Position numbers and translations under genes: made by a program. Positions 8,016 through 16,535 of a stretch of DNA of 41,009 bases are shown piece after piece; the first letter of the stretch is position 1, and each line of letters begins with the position of its first letter. Source of the stretch: Alistipes sp. (GTDB taxonomy: Bacteria; Bacteroidota; Bacteroidia; Bacteroidales; Rikenellaceae); the NCBI GenBank assembly GCA_017623505.1, contig JAGAOZ010000026.1, positions 1 to 41,009 of the forward strand, in the 5' to 3' direction. The notes under the pieces were generated by a model. The model did no database searches and was not told the origin of the DNA. It saw nothing but the letters and a program-made list of their open reading frames with translations.

Positions 8016-9790
8016 TGTTTCTGCCAACAACCATAAAGGAGGTGCGAGCCTTGGGCTGGGATTATTTGGATGTAATCCTCTTTACGGGTGATGCCTATGT
8101 GGACCATCCCTCGTTTGGTGCGGCTGTTATAGGACGTCTGCTGGAGGCTGAGGGTTACCGTGTGGCTATCGTTCCGCAACCTAATTGGCGTGATGATTTA
8201 AGAGATTTTACCAAGCTGGGCGCACCTCGTCTGTTCTTTGGTGTTACGTCGGGAGCTATGGACTCTATGGTCAATCACTATACGGCCAATATCCGCCTGC
8301 GTAGCAATGATGCCTATACCCCTGGAGGTAAGGCTGGTTTCCGCCCCGACTATGCTGTGACGGTGTATAGCCGTATTTTGAAGCGTCTTTTCCCCCATAC
8401 CCCTGTCGTTGTTGGTGGTATCGAGGCGTCGCTGCGCCGTCTTACACACTATGATTATTGGAGCAATAGTCTTAAGCCTTCGGTGCTTGTCGAGAGTGGA
8501 GCAGACCTGCTTATCTATGGTATGGGCGAGAGGGTAGTGCAACAGGTAGCACGTGCTATGCGTAATGGCTATAATGCTAAGCTGCTGCGCAATATCCCCC
8601 AAGTAGCTTTTCTCTCTGACGAGCGATATGTTGAGCGTTTGGATAAAGAGAAGACCATCCGCCTCGCCTCATACGAGGAGTGCTGTCGCGATAAGCAAGC
8701 CTTTGCCCGCAACTTCACCGTTGTTGAGGAGCTGAGCAATATGATGCAGGCCGATAAGACGCTTGTGGAGCGCACCGCCGAGCAGTACGTTGTTGTTAAT
8801 CCTCCCTACCCGACACTCTCAAGTGAAGAGTTGGACCACTCGTTCGACTTGCCTTATGAGCGAGCACCACATCCACGCTATCGTGGCAAGGGCGACATCC
8901 CTGCCTGGGAGATGATTAAGCACTCGGTCAATATCCACCGTGGTTGCTTTGGTGGCTGTTCGTTCTGTACCATTTCGGCTCATCAGGGTAAGTTTATTGC
9001 CTCACGTAGCGAGCGTTCTATTCTTGCCGAGGTGGAGCAGATACGCCTTATGCCCGACTTTAAGGGCTACCTATCGGATGTAGGCGGTCCATCGGCCAAT
9101 ATGTATATGATGCGAGGTCGGAAGCTTGAGGCTTGTCGTAAGTGTCGTCGTGCGTCGTGTCTGCACCCTAAGATGTGCCCTAATCTGGATAACTCCCACG
9201 AGCGATTGCTCTCGCTCTATGAGAAGATACGCTCTATGAAGGGCATTAAGAAGGCCTTTATCGGTAGTGGTATACGTTACGATTTGTTTGACGATAGCCC
9301 CTATTTGGAGCAGATCATTAAGCACCACACCTCTGGCCGCCTGAAGGTCGCTCCGGAGCATACCGAGCCGCACGTGCTGGATGCTATGCGTAAGCCCTCG
9401 TTCGAGCAGTTCGAGCGTCTGAATAGTGATTTCCGCCGTATCTGCCGCGAGAATGATTTACCATATCAGCTTATCCCTTACTTTATCTCTTCCCACCCTG
9501 CGTGTCGTGAGTGCGATATGAAGGCTCTGGCGGAGAAGGTGCTGGGTAGGCTGCATTTCGACTTGGAGCAGGTGCAGGACTTGACCCCTACGCCGATGAC
9601 TCTCTCGTCTGTGATGTTCTATACGGGCGAGAATCCCTATACGGGCGAGGCGGTCTATGTGGCGCGTTCACAGGAGGATAAACGCCGTCAGAAAGCCTAT
9701 TTCTTCCGTACGGAGAAGAGCCCACATCGTGTCGGAAAGCCTAAGATGCAGGGCGTGCGAGGAAGAAAACGAAAAACACCCAATAACTGA
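8015..9790 (+). CDS. ygiQ: YgiQ-family radical SAM protein
   Basis: The 591-residue protein has an N-terminal UPF0313 region (WDYLDVILFTGDAYVDHPSFG, to about 250). A radical-SAM domain follows with RGCFGGCSFC (Cys 311, 315 and 318). A third part contains CRKC, CLHPKMC and CREC cysteine pairs that could hold a further cluster. The substrate of this widespread family is not established as far as I know. Length suits Bacteroidetes members. The gene is translationally coupled to the pseudouridine synthase gene. Confidence 0.92.
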   Translation: MFLPTTIKEVRALGWDYLDVILFTGDAYVDHPSFGAAVIGRLLEAEGYRVAIVPQPNWRDDLRDFTKLGAPRLFFGVTSGAMDSMVNHYTANIRLRSNDAYTPGGKAGFRPDYAVTVYSRILKRLFPHTPVVVGGIEASLRRLTHYDYWSNSLKPSVLVESGADLLIYGMGERVVQQVARAMRNGYNAKLLRNIPQVAFLSDERYVERLDKEKTIRLASYEECCRDKQAFARNFTVVEELSNMMQADKTLVERTAEQYVVVNPPYPTLSSEELDHSFDLPYERAPHPRYRGKGDIPAWEMIKHSVNIHRGCFGGCSFCTISAHQGKFIASRSERSILAEVEQIRLMPDFKGYLSDVGGPSANMYMMRGRKLEACRKCRRASCLHPKMCPNLDNSHERLLSLYEKIRSMKGIKKAFIGSGIRYDLFDDSPYLEQIIKHHTSGRLKVAPEHTEPHVLDAMRKPSFEQFERLNSDFRRICRENDLPYQLIPYFISSHPACRECDMKALAEKVLGRLHFDLEQVQDLTPTPMTLSSVMFYTGENPYTGEAVYVARSQEDKRRQKAYFFRTEKSPHRVGKPKMQGVRGRKRKTPNN

Positions 9791-9828
9791 TTTGCAGAAT
9801 ATCTTTAACCTTTAAATACTTATTTATT

Positions 9829-10743
9829 ATGAAGAAATTATTTGTTTTTGCCCTGTTAGCGTGTGTGTTTTATGGTTGCTGTGAGGCTCCTGCAACCAAG
9901 TCGGAAGAGCCAAAGAAGGTGGGTATCCAATTATATTCTGTGCTCTCGTCTGTTGTGGATAACCCCGAGGCTACCATCGAGCGTCTCTCGAAGCTTGGCT
10001 ACAACCAGGTCGAGTTGGTGCAGTGGGGTGGTGACCCAAAGGTCTTTGGTATGAGTGCTACGGAGTTCAAGGCGTTGTGTGATAAGTATGGCGTTGAGAT
10101 TATCTCTACCCACTCGGGTATCCAGGAGGAGCCTGAGAATGAGGCTGCTGTCTTAGAGCGTTGGCGTGCTGCTTTTGCCTCTGTTAAGGAGTGTGGCGGT
10201 CGCTATTTCATCGTTCCGGGCTATGGCGTAGATTACACCGTTGAGGGCTTGCAGCAGATGTGTACTTACTTCAATAAGATTGGTAAGATTGCTAAGGAGG
10301 AGTACGGTTTGGAGTTTGGTTATCACAACCACTCACACGAGTATACAACGCTTAAGGATACCGATATTGTTATGTGGGAGTATCTGGTTGAGAATACCGA
10401 CCCTGAGTACGTATGCTTCGAGCTCGACGTATATTGGTGCCACGAGGGTGGCAAGAGCCCTGAGGCCTATTTGGCAAAGTACCCTGAGCGCATCAAGTTG
10501 CTCCACGTCAAAGATGAGTTCGTTATCGGCGAGAGCGGCAAGATTAACTTCGAGGCTATCTTCAACCAGTTCTATGCTAATGGTATGAAGGACTATGTTG
10601 TTGAGATTGAGACCCCTCAGTTCTTGCGTGAGAAGACCAACGAGGATGGCACACCTTACACTCAGGAGCAGATTGTCGAGGAGACCTTCCTGGCTGCCGA
10701 GAAGAGTGCTGCTTATCTCAACGAGGCTGCTTTTGTGAAGTAG
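9829..10743 (+). CDS. Sugar phosphate isomerase/epimerase-like TIM-barrel lipoprotein
   Basis: The 304-residue protein begins with a hydrophobic export signal ending at Cys17 or Cys18 (VFYGCC), a loose lipobox. An AP-endonuclease-2-like TIM barrel follows (VGIQLYSV, KLGYNQVELVQWGG, FGYHNHSHEY, ELDVYWCHEGG, LLHVKDE, YVVEIETPQ). Conserved Glu, His and Asp residues suggest a divalent-metal site. Exported members occur with Gfo/Idh dehydrogenases in oxidoreductive sugar routes, and such dehydrogenases are encoded elsewhere in this window, but the substrate is unknown. It starts 38 bases after ygiQ and ends in a strong terminator. Confidence 0.8.
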   Translation: MKKLFVFALLACVFYGCCEAPATKSEEPKKVGIQLYSVLSSVVDNPEATIERLSKLGYNQVELVQWGGDPKVFGMSATEFKALCDKYGVEIISTHSGIQEEPENEAAVLERWRAAFASVKECGGRYFIVPGYGVDYTVEGLQQMCTYFNKIGKIAKEEYGLEFGYHNHSHEYTTLKDTDIVMWEYLVENTDPEYVCFELDVYWCHEGGKSPEAYLAKYPERIKLLHVKDEFVIGESGKINFEAIFNQFYANGMKDYVVEIETPQFLREKTNEDGTPYTQEQIVEETFLAAEKSAAYLNEAAFVK

Positions 10744-10767
10744 ACACTACTATATATATCAATAAAT

Positions 10768-10802
10768 AAGCCGAGCTTCAACAGAAGCTCGGCTTGTTTT
10801 TA
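10768..10802. terminator. Bidirectional terminator between converging genes
   Basis: AAGCCGAGCTTC (10768-10779) pairs perfectly with GAAGCTCGGCTT (10784-10795) around the loop AACA and is followed by GTTTTT. It closes the plus-strand run and abuts the stop codon of rimM on the other strand. Confidence 0.85.
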
Positions 10803-11303
10803 TAACTCTAACAACCCCTCCGGCAGCACCATCTTCATCTGCCCCTTATCGAAATCTATGTGGGCTATGAACTCCTCTGCGGCTGGGACAAGCACCTCGC
10901 CCTCGCCAAAATCTATGCCGAATAGAGGATTTATCTCGCTGTCGTAGTAATCGACAATCTCGCCCTTGAACTTGCCTGCCGTGACTTTGAAGCCTATCAG
11001 GTCCTCCATGTAAAACTCGTCGCTCTCCTCCGTCTCAGCTTGTATGAATAGCTCCTTGCCGACCAGCTCCTCGGCACGACGTGGTGTGTCGAAATCGGCA
11101 AAGTGGATGTTTGCCCCCTTGGCACCGCGAAACTCCACGCTTTGGCACCATAGCGGCACGCTGAGCGAGTCAATCTCTACGAACAGTGGCTCTCTCTCGA
11201 AGTCGAACTCCTCGGGCAGTGTGTCATATAATGTTACTGCTACACCTCCCGATGCAGCCTCGCCAAAGAGTTTGTTTACGCGAGCGACGACTATCTTCTC
11301 CAT
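10800..11303 (-). CDS. rimM: Ribosome maturation factor RimM
   Basis: The 167-residue protein helps mature the 16S rRNA 3' domain and binds S19. The N-terminal RimM barrel begins VARVNKLFGEAASGG (family motif near residues 5-20). A PRC-barrel follows, with ELVGKELFI and DLIGFKV near 85-120 and a C-terminal KGQMKMVLPEGLLEL. It is downstream of rpsP on the same strand, the usual bacterial order, but a terminator-like hairpin lies between them. trmD and rplS do not follow. Confidence 0.92.
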   Translation of the reverse strand: MEKIVVARVNKLFGEAASGGVAVTLYDTLPEEFDFEREPLFVEIDSLSVPLWCQSVEFRGAKGANIHFADFDTPRRAEELVGKELFIQAETEESDEFYMEDLIGFKVTAGKFKGEIVDYYDSEINPLFGIDFGEGEVLVPAAEEFIAHIDFDKGQMKMVLPEGLLEL

Positions 11304-11326
11304 AATTTTACGTTTATTGCTTTCAA

Positions 11327-11356
11327 TAAAAAAAGAGGTTGTCCTCCGACAACCTC
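11327..11356 (-). terminator. Terminator after rpsP
   Basis: On the minus strand a perfect 9-base stem, GAGGTTGTC / GACAACCTC (11335-11356), is followed by seven Ts. It lies between rpsP and rimM, so it should reduce or end transcription before rimM. Confidence 0.75.
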
Positions 11357-11392
11357 AATTCTTGCAGGACGTGCCTTCTCCGTAGATTATGC

Positions 11393-11923
11393 TTATTCAG
11401 CATCCTCTGCTGGAGCCTCCTCCGAAGCCTCCTCTGCGGCAGCAGCGGCAGCCTCAGCAGCAGCGGCAGCCTTCTTCTCAGCGATAGCTGCAGCACGCTC
11501 CTCCTTCACCTTGGTCTCCTGAGCCAAAGCAGCCTTCTGAGCAGCCTTTGCATCAGTAGAGAGCTTGTTCACCTTAGCGGCAATCTTACCCTCCTTCTCA
11601 CCAAGCCACTTGTTGAACTTAGCCTCAGCGTCGCTCTCAGAGAAAGCGCCCTTAGCTACACCACCCAACAGGTGCTTCTTGTATAATACGCCCTTGTACG
11701 AGAGAATTGCTCGACAAGTATCGGTAGGTTGTGCGCCCTTAAGTAACCAATCCAAAGCTCTATCGAACTTCAAATCAATTGTAGCAGGATTCGTGGTAGG
11801 GTTGTAAGTACCCAATTTCTCGATAAACTTACCATCACGTGGCGCTCTGCTATCTGCGGCAACGATGTGATAAAAAGGAGCACCCTTCTTACCGTGACGT
11901 GCCAAACGAATTTTAACAGCCAT
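11393..11923 (-). CDS. rpsP: 30S ribosomal protein S16 with extended tail
   Basis: Residues 1-80 are a typical S16 ([43 protein letters not shown]). S16 supports assembly of the 30S 5' domain. Residues 81-176 add a long Lys/Ala/Glu-rich tail ending in an alanine- and glutamate-rich run. Many Bacteroidetes have such tails, and its role is unknown. Codon choice (few synonymous codons) suits a highly expressed gene. The promoter lies at 11984-12014, and the leader contains a small hairpin (11960-11977). Confidence 0.96.
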   Translation of the reverse strand: MAVKIRLARHGKKGAPFYHIVAADSRAPRDGKFIEKLGTYNPTTNPATIDLKFDRALDWLLKGAQPTDTCRAILSYKGVLYKKHLLGGVAKGAFSESDAEAKFNKWLGEKEGKIAAKVNKLSTDAKAAQKAALAQETKVKEERAAAIAEKKAAAAAEAAAAAAEEASEEAPAEDAE

Positions 11924-11983
11924 TTGCTATAAAATTTTTAATTAGTTAATAATAAACGCATCCCTACTTCTGGGAATGTCGGG

Positions 11984-12014
11984 CAAAGGTACGAAATGAA
12001 TTTCAAAATTCAAA
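11984..12014 (-). promoter_or_regulatory. Promoter of rpsP
   Basis: On the minus strand TTTG (12011-12014), a 19-base spacer and TACCTTTG (11984-11991) match the consensus. The leader is about 55 bases and contains ATTCCC pairing with GGGAT, which might be a site for autoregulation. Confidence 0.75.
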
Positions 12015-12041
12015 AATTTTCTCTTATTTTCTTCTCTCACC

Positions 12042-12113
12042 TCCCTAATCTCCCCAAAAACTCAATTACTAATTACTCATTACTAATTGCTAATTACTAA
12101 TTGCTAATTTATA
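12042..12113. repeat. 9-base-period C-rich element plus 7-base AT repeats after lysC
   Basis: CCCTAATCT and CCCCAAAAA units are followed by seven AT-rich 7-mers (ATTACTA, ATTACTC, ATTGCTA and similar) in perfect register from 12065 to 12113. The register runs over the lysC stop codon (12109-12111). A near-identical arrangement lies at 14600-14658. Confidence 0.8.
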
Positions 12114-13374
12114 CCAGCTCTCCATCGTGCATCACCACTCTCACCGACTCAGGATTTACTTGTCGCACGATATGGTTGTGACGTTTGATGTATTTGCTGT
12201 ATAGCTCGTCGGTGTAGTTACGTATCGTAAGCAGTGCCACGTCATCGTAACGCTCCACCTCGAAATCCTCCTCTTCGAGTGCTTTCTGCAGCTCCTCTAT
12301 ATGCCACGAAGCATCTACGCATAGACCCAAATCGACTGCCGAGTTGTGTATCAGATGTGTCTTTATGCGGTAACGCTCCAGCAACGAGAATACCTCGCCA
12401 AACTTCTCCTCCATCACAAACGAGAAGTCTTTTGCTCGTATTATCAGGAACACCTGCTGACGCTTGTAAATCATTATTGGCAGCTTCACACGCTCCGCCT
12501 CGCCATTGATTACCGTTCCGGGCTTTGTCTTGTCGCCAAAAGGTCGCACGTAGAGCGGTATATTCTTGTTCTGCAGAGGCTTTATGGTCTTTGGGTGTAT
12601 GATTTGAGCACCGCTGTATGCCAACTCTATCGTGTCGAGATAGTTCAGCGAGTCAATCTTTACAGCATCCTTGAAAAGCTTTGGGTCTGCGTTGAGTACG
12701 CCATCCACATCCTTCCATACCGACATCGACTCCGCCTGCATAATGTTAGCCACTACGGCTGCCGAGTAGTCCGAGCCCTCGCGGCCGAGTGTTGTTACCT
12801 CGCCGTCAGGTGTCGCACCGATGAATCCCTGACCTACGAAGACCGTAACGCCCGTATTCTCCAATGCCGCACGCAACTTGAGCTTCGAGGCTTTGATATC
12901 AACGTTTGCGTCCTTGTGTCGAGCCGATGTTACGAAGCACTCCCGCATATCTATCCAGCGGTTACGTATTCCGCTGTGCTTGAGGTATTTCGATATTATT
13001 GTTGTCGATATCAACTCTCCGTATGCCACCACGCGGTCATACCATAGCTCCGCATCCTGCGAGCGATAAACGGTCTTATCCACTATCTCACGCAGTTCTG
13101 CGAATAGTGCGTCTACCTCCTCTATCGGGTGCTCCTCGCCCCATAGCGGGTTTATTATATCGTAGTGATATGCCACCAATGCGTCAATCTCGGCGTGAGC
13201 CTCAGCCTTTTCTGCTTTTTGCAGATGTGTGAAAACTCTCTCCAACGCATTTGTTGTCTTACCCATCGCCGACACTACTATAAAGAGGTTCTCCTCGCCC
13301 TCAACTATATGTTGCAGGTTACGCACACCCTCGGCATTGCGCACCGACGCACCACCAAACTTATATACTTTCAT
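12109..13374 (-). CDS. lysC: Aspartate kinase
   Basis: The 421-residue enzyme makes aspartyl-phosphate, the first step toward lysine, threonine, methionine and diaminopimelate. It starts with the family motif KFGGASVRNAEGV (residues 4-16) and has TTLGREGSDYSAAVVA and VWKDVDGVLNADPKL in the kinase domain. Two C-terminal ACT-type segments (about 300-420) are expected to bind effector amino acids. No homoserine dehydrogenase domain is fused. Which end product inhibits it is not clear. A TATATTTG box lies at 13397-13404 before the ATG. Confidence 0.93.
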   Translation of the reverse strand: MKVYKFGGASVRNAEGVRNLQHIVEGEENLFIVVSAMGKTTNALERVFTHLQKAEKAEAHAEIDALVAYHYDIINPLWGEEHPIEEVDALFAELREIVDKTVYRSQDAELWYDRVVAYGELISTTIISKYLKHSGIRNRWIDMRECFVTSARHKDANVDIKASKLKLRAALENTGVTVFVGQGFIGATPDGEVTTLGREGSDYSAAVVANIMQAESMSVWKDVDGVLNADPKLFKDAVKIDSLNYLDTIELAYSGAQIIHPKTIKPLQNKNIPLYVRPFGDKTKPGTVINGEAERVKLPIMIYKRQQVFLIIRAKDFSFVMEEKFGEVFSLLERYRIKTHLIHNSAVDLGLCVDASWHIEELQKALEEEDFEVERYDDVALLTIRNYTDELYSKYIKRHNHIVRQVNPESVRVVMHDGELV

Positions 13375-13396
13375 AATCCTAACTATTTCTTTGGTG

Positions 13397-13404
13397 CAAA
13401 TATA
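13397..13404 (-). promoter_or_regulatory. Promoter -7 box of lysC
   Basis: The minus strand reads TATATTTG, about 22 bases before the lysC ATG. A good -33 box at normal spacing is not evident. Confidence 0.5.
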
Positions 13405-13503
13405 TAAAAAATCCGTCTAACAAGGCTCTTTCGGCATCTGCCTTGCCCGAAAAATGCTCATTTACGTTCGGTAAACTCCGCTTTTTCGCTCTGCGAGCAG
13501 CTT

Positions 13504-13571
13504 GGAAAGAATTATGTTATTCTTCCCTTGTCAGCTCTCGCTCGGCATAGTTCAAGCGAGCTTGACTCTGC
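13504..13571 (+). repeat. Two-hairpin dispersed repeat, copy C
   Basis: Hairpin 1 is AAGAAT, loop TATGTT, ATTCTT (13507-13524), with outer GG/CC pairs. The 20-base spacer again ends in GCTCTCGCTCG. Hairpin 2 pairs GCATAGTTCAAGC (13545-13557) with GCTTGACTCTGC (13560-13571). Both arms carry compensating changes relative to copies A and B. Confidence 0.75.
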
Positions 13572-13628
13572 TCTCGCTTACTCGCAGCCTTCAAAATAGC
13601 TCTTGTTATACGAATTTTCTACCAAACA

Positions 13629-13656
13629 GGGGCCTCCAAACTTGTTGGAAAGCCCC
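13629..13656 (-). terminator. Likely terminator of the lipoprotein gene
   Basis: GGGGC and TCCAA pair with TTGGA and GCCCC around ACTTG, with small bulges. It lies 43 bases past the stop of the minus-strand lipoprotein gene. Confidence 0.5.
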
Positions 13657-13698
13657 CATTTTCTTTGCTTCGGGCTTCTGCGCCCTCAATTCTCTTAC

Positions 13699-14346
13699 CT
13701 ACTTCTCTTCGCGAGTATATGTCTGCTGATACTCTGCAAGCTCCTCGGCACTCATCTTCTTGTATATGTTGAGCGTATAGATATACTTCCAGTCGTTTGC
13801 CTCTCGAGGCACCTCACGCAGCTTCAGACAGACCATATTATTCTCTGTTACCTCCAGTACCATGTAATAGTATGATGCCCCTGTTGTGGCTTGTGTTGCT
13901 CCCTCCAAAAACATCTGTGCTCCATCATATCTGTAACTGCGTACCTTGAACCATTTGTCCTCCTCCGGTGCAAAAGCTCCCGTGCGGAAATACTCTGTTG
14001 TTACACCCTCGCTATCAAATGCTATGTGGTGCCTGCTCACACCAATATACTCTCCTACATAGTCTTCTGCTACAAGGTTACCATTCTCCAACACTCTGTT
14101 TGAGGTAACCTCTTTCCATCCGTAGCCAAAAACCATTGTCTGGAACTCCGCCTCTGTTATGCCGTCGTTTTTCTTGCTGTAACATATACCCTCCTCGTCA
14201 AACGCCAACTCATATTCCGAAATATTCTCGGCTACTCCTGGCTCAATATCAGGGTTGTCCGGAATTACAAATCCTCCCTTTTCTTCATCCTTCTCACACG
14301 CTACGAAAGCTACCATAGCGAGTAATGCTAAAAATAAATTTTTCAT
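13699..14346 (-). CDS. Unknown lipoprotein
   Basis: I do not recognise a family. The 215-residue product has a signal peptide with lipobox FVAC (Cys17), then an acidic linker (EKDEEKGG, Pro/Asp-rich to about 40). A probable beta-rich domain follows, with repeated strand-like segments such as YELAFDEEGICYSKK, HHIAFDSEGVTTEYF and YYYMVLEVTENNMVCLKL. It should be anchored to the periplasmic or outer membrane. It is a single gene between repeats and a divergent NUDIX gene. Confidence 0.75.
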   Translation of the reverse strand: MKNLFLALLAMVAFVACEKDEEKGGFVIPDNPDIEPGVAENISEYELAFDEEGICYSKKNDGITEAEFQTMVFGYGWKEVTSNRVLENGNLVAEDYVGEYIGVSRHHIAFDSEGVTTEYFRTGAFAPEEDKWFKVRSYRYDGAQMFLEGATQATTGASYYYMVLEVTENNMVCLKLREVPREANDWKYIYTLNIYKKMSAEELAEYQQTYTREEK

Positions 14347-14697
14347 AGTGGTTAAAGTTTTAAATTAATAAATAATACACGTAATATATGTTTTGCGAAA
14401 GAGTCTTATCTTTCCATTCGCAAGTTATAAAACAGCAATCAATAATGCAAATATTTTGTTGGTATTTTGCGGGGGGGGGTAAAATGGCTATAAATTTCTA
14501 CAAAAAGACCAAAATACCTACCTGAAAACTGAAAGCTAAAAACTAAAAACTAACAACTAAATGGTTGCTTTTCTATTGCGACTTTAATATCCTTTAGTAT
14601 CCCTAACCTCCCTAACCTCCCCAAAAATCAATTACTCATTACTATTTACTCATTTCTAATTTTTTCTTACCTTTGTGAAAAGTAATAGGTGTAGTTT
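14347..14697. other. Intergenic region with G9 tract and periodic repeats
   Basis: No gene is seen. A run of nine Gs lies at 14471-14479. 7-base AT repeats lie at 14525-14559 (AAAACTG, AAAGCTA, AAAACTA) and 14631-14658 (ATTACTC, ATTACTA). Between them is a 9-base-period element of CCCTAACCT units (about 14600-14627). The NUDIX promoter -7 box, TACCTTTG, is at 14668-14675. Confidence 0.7.
14668..14675 (+). promoter_or_regulatory. Promoter -7 box of the NUDIX-birA unit
   Basis: TACCTTTG matches TAnnTTTG and lies 22 bases before the ATG. The -33 region falls inside the 7-base AT repeats. Confidence 0.6.
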
Positions 14698-15252
14698 ATG
14701 CAAAAACCCCAAAATCGCCCCTTTAAGGTTCTTGAGAGCGAATACCTCTCTCACGAGCCCTGGTTTACCGTTCGACGTGAGCGTGTCCAGACCCCTTCGG
14801 GAGTTGTTATCCCTGCGTGGTATATCTTTGAGTTCCCCGATTGGGTAAACGTCATTGCCCTGACACGCGAGGGCGAGTTCGTTATGATTAGCCAGTATCG
14901 CCACGCTTTGGGCGACACCCGCTTTGAGTTGGTCGCCGGCGTTGTCGAGCAGGGCGAGAGCCCTCTGGAGGCGGCACAGCGTGAACTTTTGGAGGAGAGT
15001 GGCTACGGTGGAGGCGAGTGGCGTGCCTTTATGACCACCTCGCCCAACCCAGCCAACCACACTAATCGCGTATACACCTTCTTGGCTGTCGGTGTAGAGC
15101 CCATTGCCGAGCAGCAACCTGAGCCGAGCGAGGATATTCGCGTACACCTTATGAGCCGTGAGCAGGTCGAGGAGCTACTCTCCGAGGACGAGATTATGCA
15201 GTGCCTACATTCTGCTCCGCTGTGGCGTTATATGGCAGAAAATCCCTTGTAG
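14698..15252 (+). CDS. NUDIX hydrolase, ADP-ribose pyrophosphatase type
   Basis: The 184-residue protein has a perfect NUDIX box starting GVVEQGE near residue 81, followed by RELLEESGY, which binds the catalytic metal. The N-terminal strands (WFTVRRERVQTPSG, WVNVIALTREGEFVMISQYRH) fit the ADP-ribose/ADP-glucose pyrophosphatase branch, which hydrolyses nucleoside-diphosphate sugars. The exact substrate is inferred. It is followed 3 bases later by birA. Confidence 0.88.
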   Translation: MQKPQNRPFKVLESEYLSHEPWFTVRRERVQTPSGVVIPAWYIFEFPDWVNVIALTREGEFVMISQYRHALGDTRFELVAGVVEQGESPLEAAQRELLEESGYGGGEWRAFMTTSPNPANHTNRVYTFLAVGVEPIAEQQPEPSEDIRVHLMSREQVEELLSEDEIMQCLHSAPLWRYMAENPL

Positions 15253-15255
15253 ACA

Positions 15256-15978
15256 ATGATTTACCACTTCGATATACTCCCTTCAACTAACGATGAGGCT
15301 TTCTCTGCTTCCTACTGCGAGGGCGATGTTGTGCTTGCTCGCCGACAAACTGCGGGCAGAGGTCAGCGAGGTCATACCTGGCTGGGTGGCGAGGGCGAAA
15401 ATCTCACCTTCTCGCTTGTCTTGGAGCCGACGTTCCTGCCTATCAACCGCCAGTTTCTTATCTCGCAGGCGGTAGCTTTGGCTTTGGTCGATACTCTGCG
15501 AGTTTATGGCATCTCGCCACGAATCAAGTGGACCAACGATATTTATGTCGGCGATAAAAAGATTGTCGGCATCCTTTTGGAGCAGAAGTTGCAGGGTGGA
15601 GTTATTGCCCGTACCGTTGTCGGCATAGGGCTCAATGTCAATCAGCTGGAATTTGATTCCTCCCTGCCTAACCCTACCTCTATGGCGCAGGAGTGTGGCC
15701 AAGAGTTTGACACCGCCGAGGTACTTGATACCCTTGTCGGGCGGTTGATGGAGCGTTATGAGCAGCTCCGCAGAGGCGAATATGAGCAGCTCCGTGAGGA
15801 GTATCACGCCCTGCTTTACCGCCTCGAAGAGTGGCATACTTACTCCCTTGCCGATGGCTCACCTCTTGAGTGTAGGATTTTAGGTGTTGAGCCGTCGGGC
15901 AGGCTGATTGTTGAGCAGGCAGGTGGCGAAAAGTGCAGCTATGCCTTTCGCGAGATAGAATTTGTGTTAAAAAATTAA
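15256..15978 (+). CDS. birA: Biotin--[acetyl-CoA-carboxylase] ligase, catalytic-only form
   Basis: This enzyme activates biotin with ATP and attaches it to carboxylase carrier lysines. The 240 residues start at once with the catalytic domain: STNDEA (10-15), GRGQRG (34-39), KWTNDIYV with Lys91, GILLEQK and VVGIGLNVN. A short C-terminal SH3-like domain follows. The N-terminal DNA-binding domain of E. coli BirA is absent, so it should not act as a repressor. Confidence 0.93.
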   Translation: MIYHFDILPSTNDEAFSASYCEGDVVLARRQTAGRGQRGHTWLGGEGENLTFSLVLEPTFLPINRQFLISQAVALALVDTLRVYGISPRIKWTNDIYVGDKKIVGILLEQKLQGGVIARTVVGIGLNVNQLEFDSSLPNPTSMAQECGQEFDTAEVLDTLVGRLMERYEQLRRGEYEQLREEYHALLYRLEEWHTYSLADGSPLECRILGVEPSGRLIVEQAGGEKCSYAFREIEFVLKN

Positions 15979-15985
15979 CATATAG

Positions 15986-16016
15986 TTGCGTTTTTCTGAA
16001 AAATCCTCTATATTTG
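15986..16016 (+). promoter_or_regulatory. Promoter of gcvH-mdh
   Basis: TTG (15986-15988), a 20-base spacer and TATATTTG (16009-16016) match the consensus. The leader is about 100 bases, with a possible GGCGT / ACGCC stem. I recognise no riboswitch in it. Confidence 0.7.
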
Positions 16017-16125
16017 TATGATTATAGTGAGTAGTGTGCTTTGACTGCTCCTGTATAGTGGGCGTTTGGCTGTGGTTACGCCTTTGTTGCAGATAGATTT
16101 TTAGAAACACAATAACTTTTAGATT

Positions 16126-16503
16126 ATGAACGTACCTTCAAATTTGAAGTATTCGAGCGACCACGAGTGGTGTCGCGTCGAGGGTGATATTGCCTATGTA
16201 GGTATCACCGATTTTGCACAGAGCCAGTTGGGTGACATCGTTTTTGTTGATGTTCCAACCGTAGGCGAGACTTTGGCAGCAGGTGAGGTTTTCGGCTCTA
16301 TCGAGGCTGTAAAGACTGTTAGCGATGCATTCTTGCCTGTTGGTGGCGAGATTTTGGAGTTCAACGAGGCTGTTGATGCTGACCCTGCATTGGTAAACTC
16401 TGACCCTTATGGTGAGGGTTGGATGATTAAGGTTAAGATGAACAACCCTGCCGACTATGACGCTCTGTTGGACGCAGCGGCTTATGAGGCTCTTATCGGA
16501 TAG
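16126..16503 (+). CDS. gcvH: Glycine cleavage system H protein
   Basis: The 125-residue carrier shuttles the aminomethyl group on a lipoyl arm between the P, T and L proteins of glycine cleavage. The biotinyl/lipoyl-like fold has the lipoylation site at Lys63 in EAVKTVSDA, preceded by [13 protein letters not shown]. Length is normal. gcvP and gcvT are not nearby. mdh follows 32 bases later with no terminator, so they are probably co-transcribed. Confidence 0.95.
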   Translation: MNVPSNLKYSSDHEWCRVEGDIAYVGITDFAQSQLGDIVFVDVPTVGETLAAGEVFGSIEAVKTVSDAFLPVGGEILEFNEAVDADPALVNSDPYGEGWMIKVKMNNPADYDALLDAAAYEALIG

Positions 16504-16535
16504 GAAGTATAACATTTAAAATTATAGCAAACACT

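Larger units (their letters stand above)
13411..13698. repeat. Intergenic composite repeat between lysC and the lipoprotein gene
   Basis: This stretch has no supported gene. It holds a TTTAC / GTAAA hairpin near 13462, two-hairpin repeat copy C (13504-13571), and the likely terminator of the lipoprotein gene (13629-13656). The 13502-13875 plus-strand frames are repeat sequence or shadow the lipoprotein gene. Confidence 0.65.

Noticed and set aside
12346-13047. Long plus-strand frame opposite lysC
   Set aside because: It is an antisense shadow of a clear aspartate kinase; the same applies to other long frames opposite tgt, the permease, uxuA, nadB and the operon genes.
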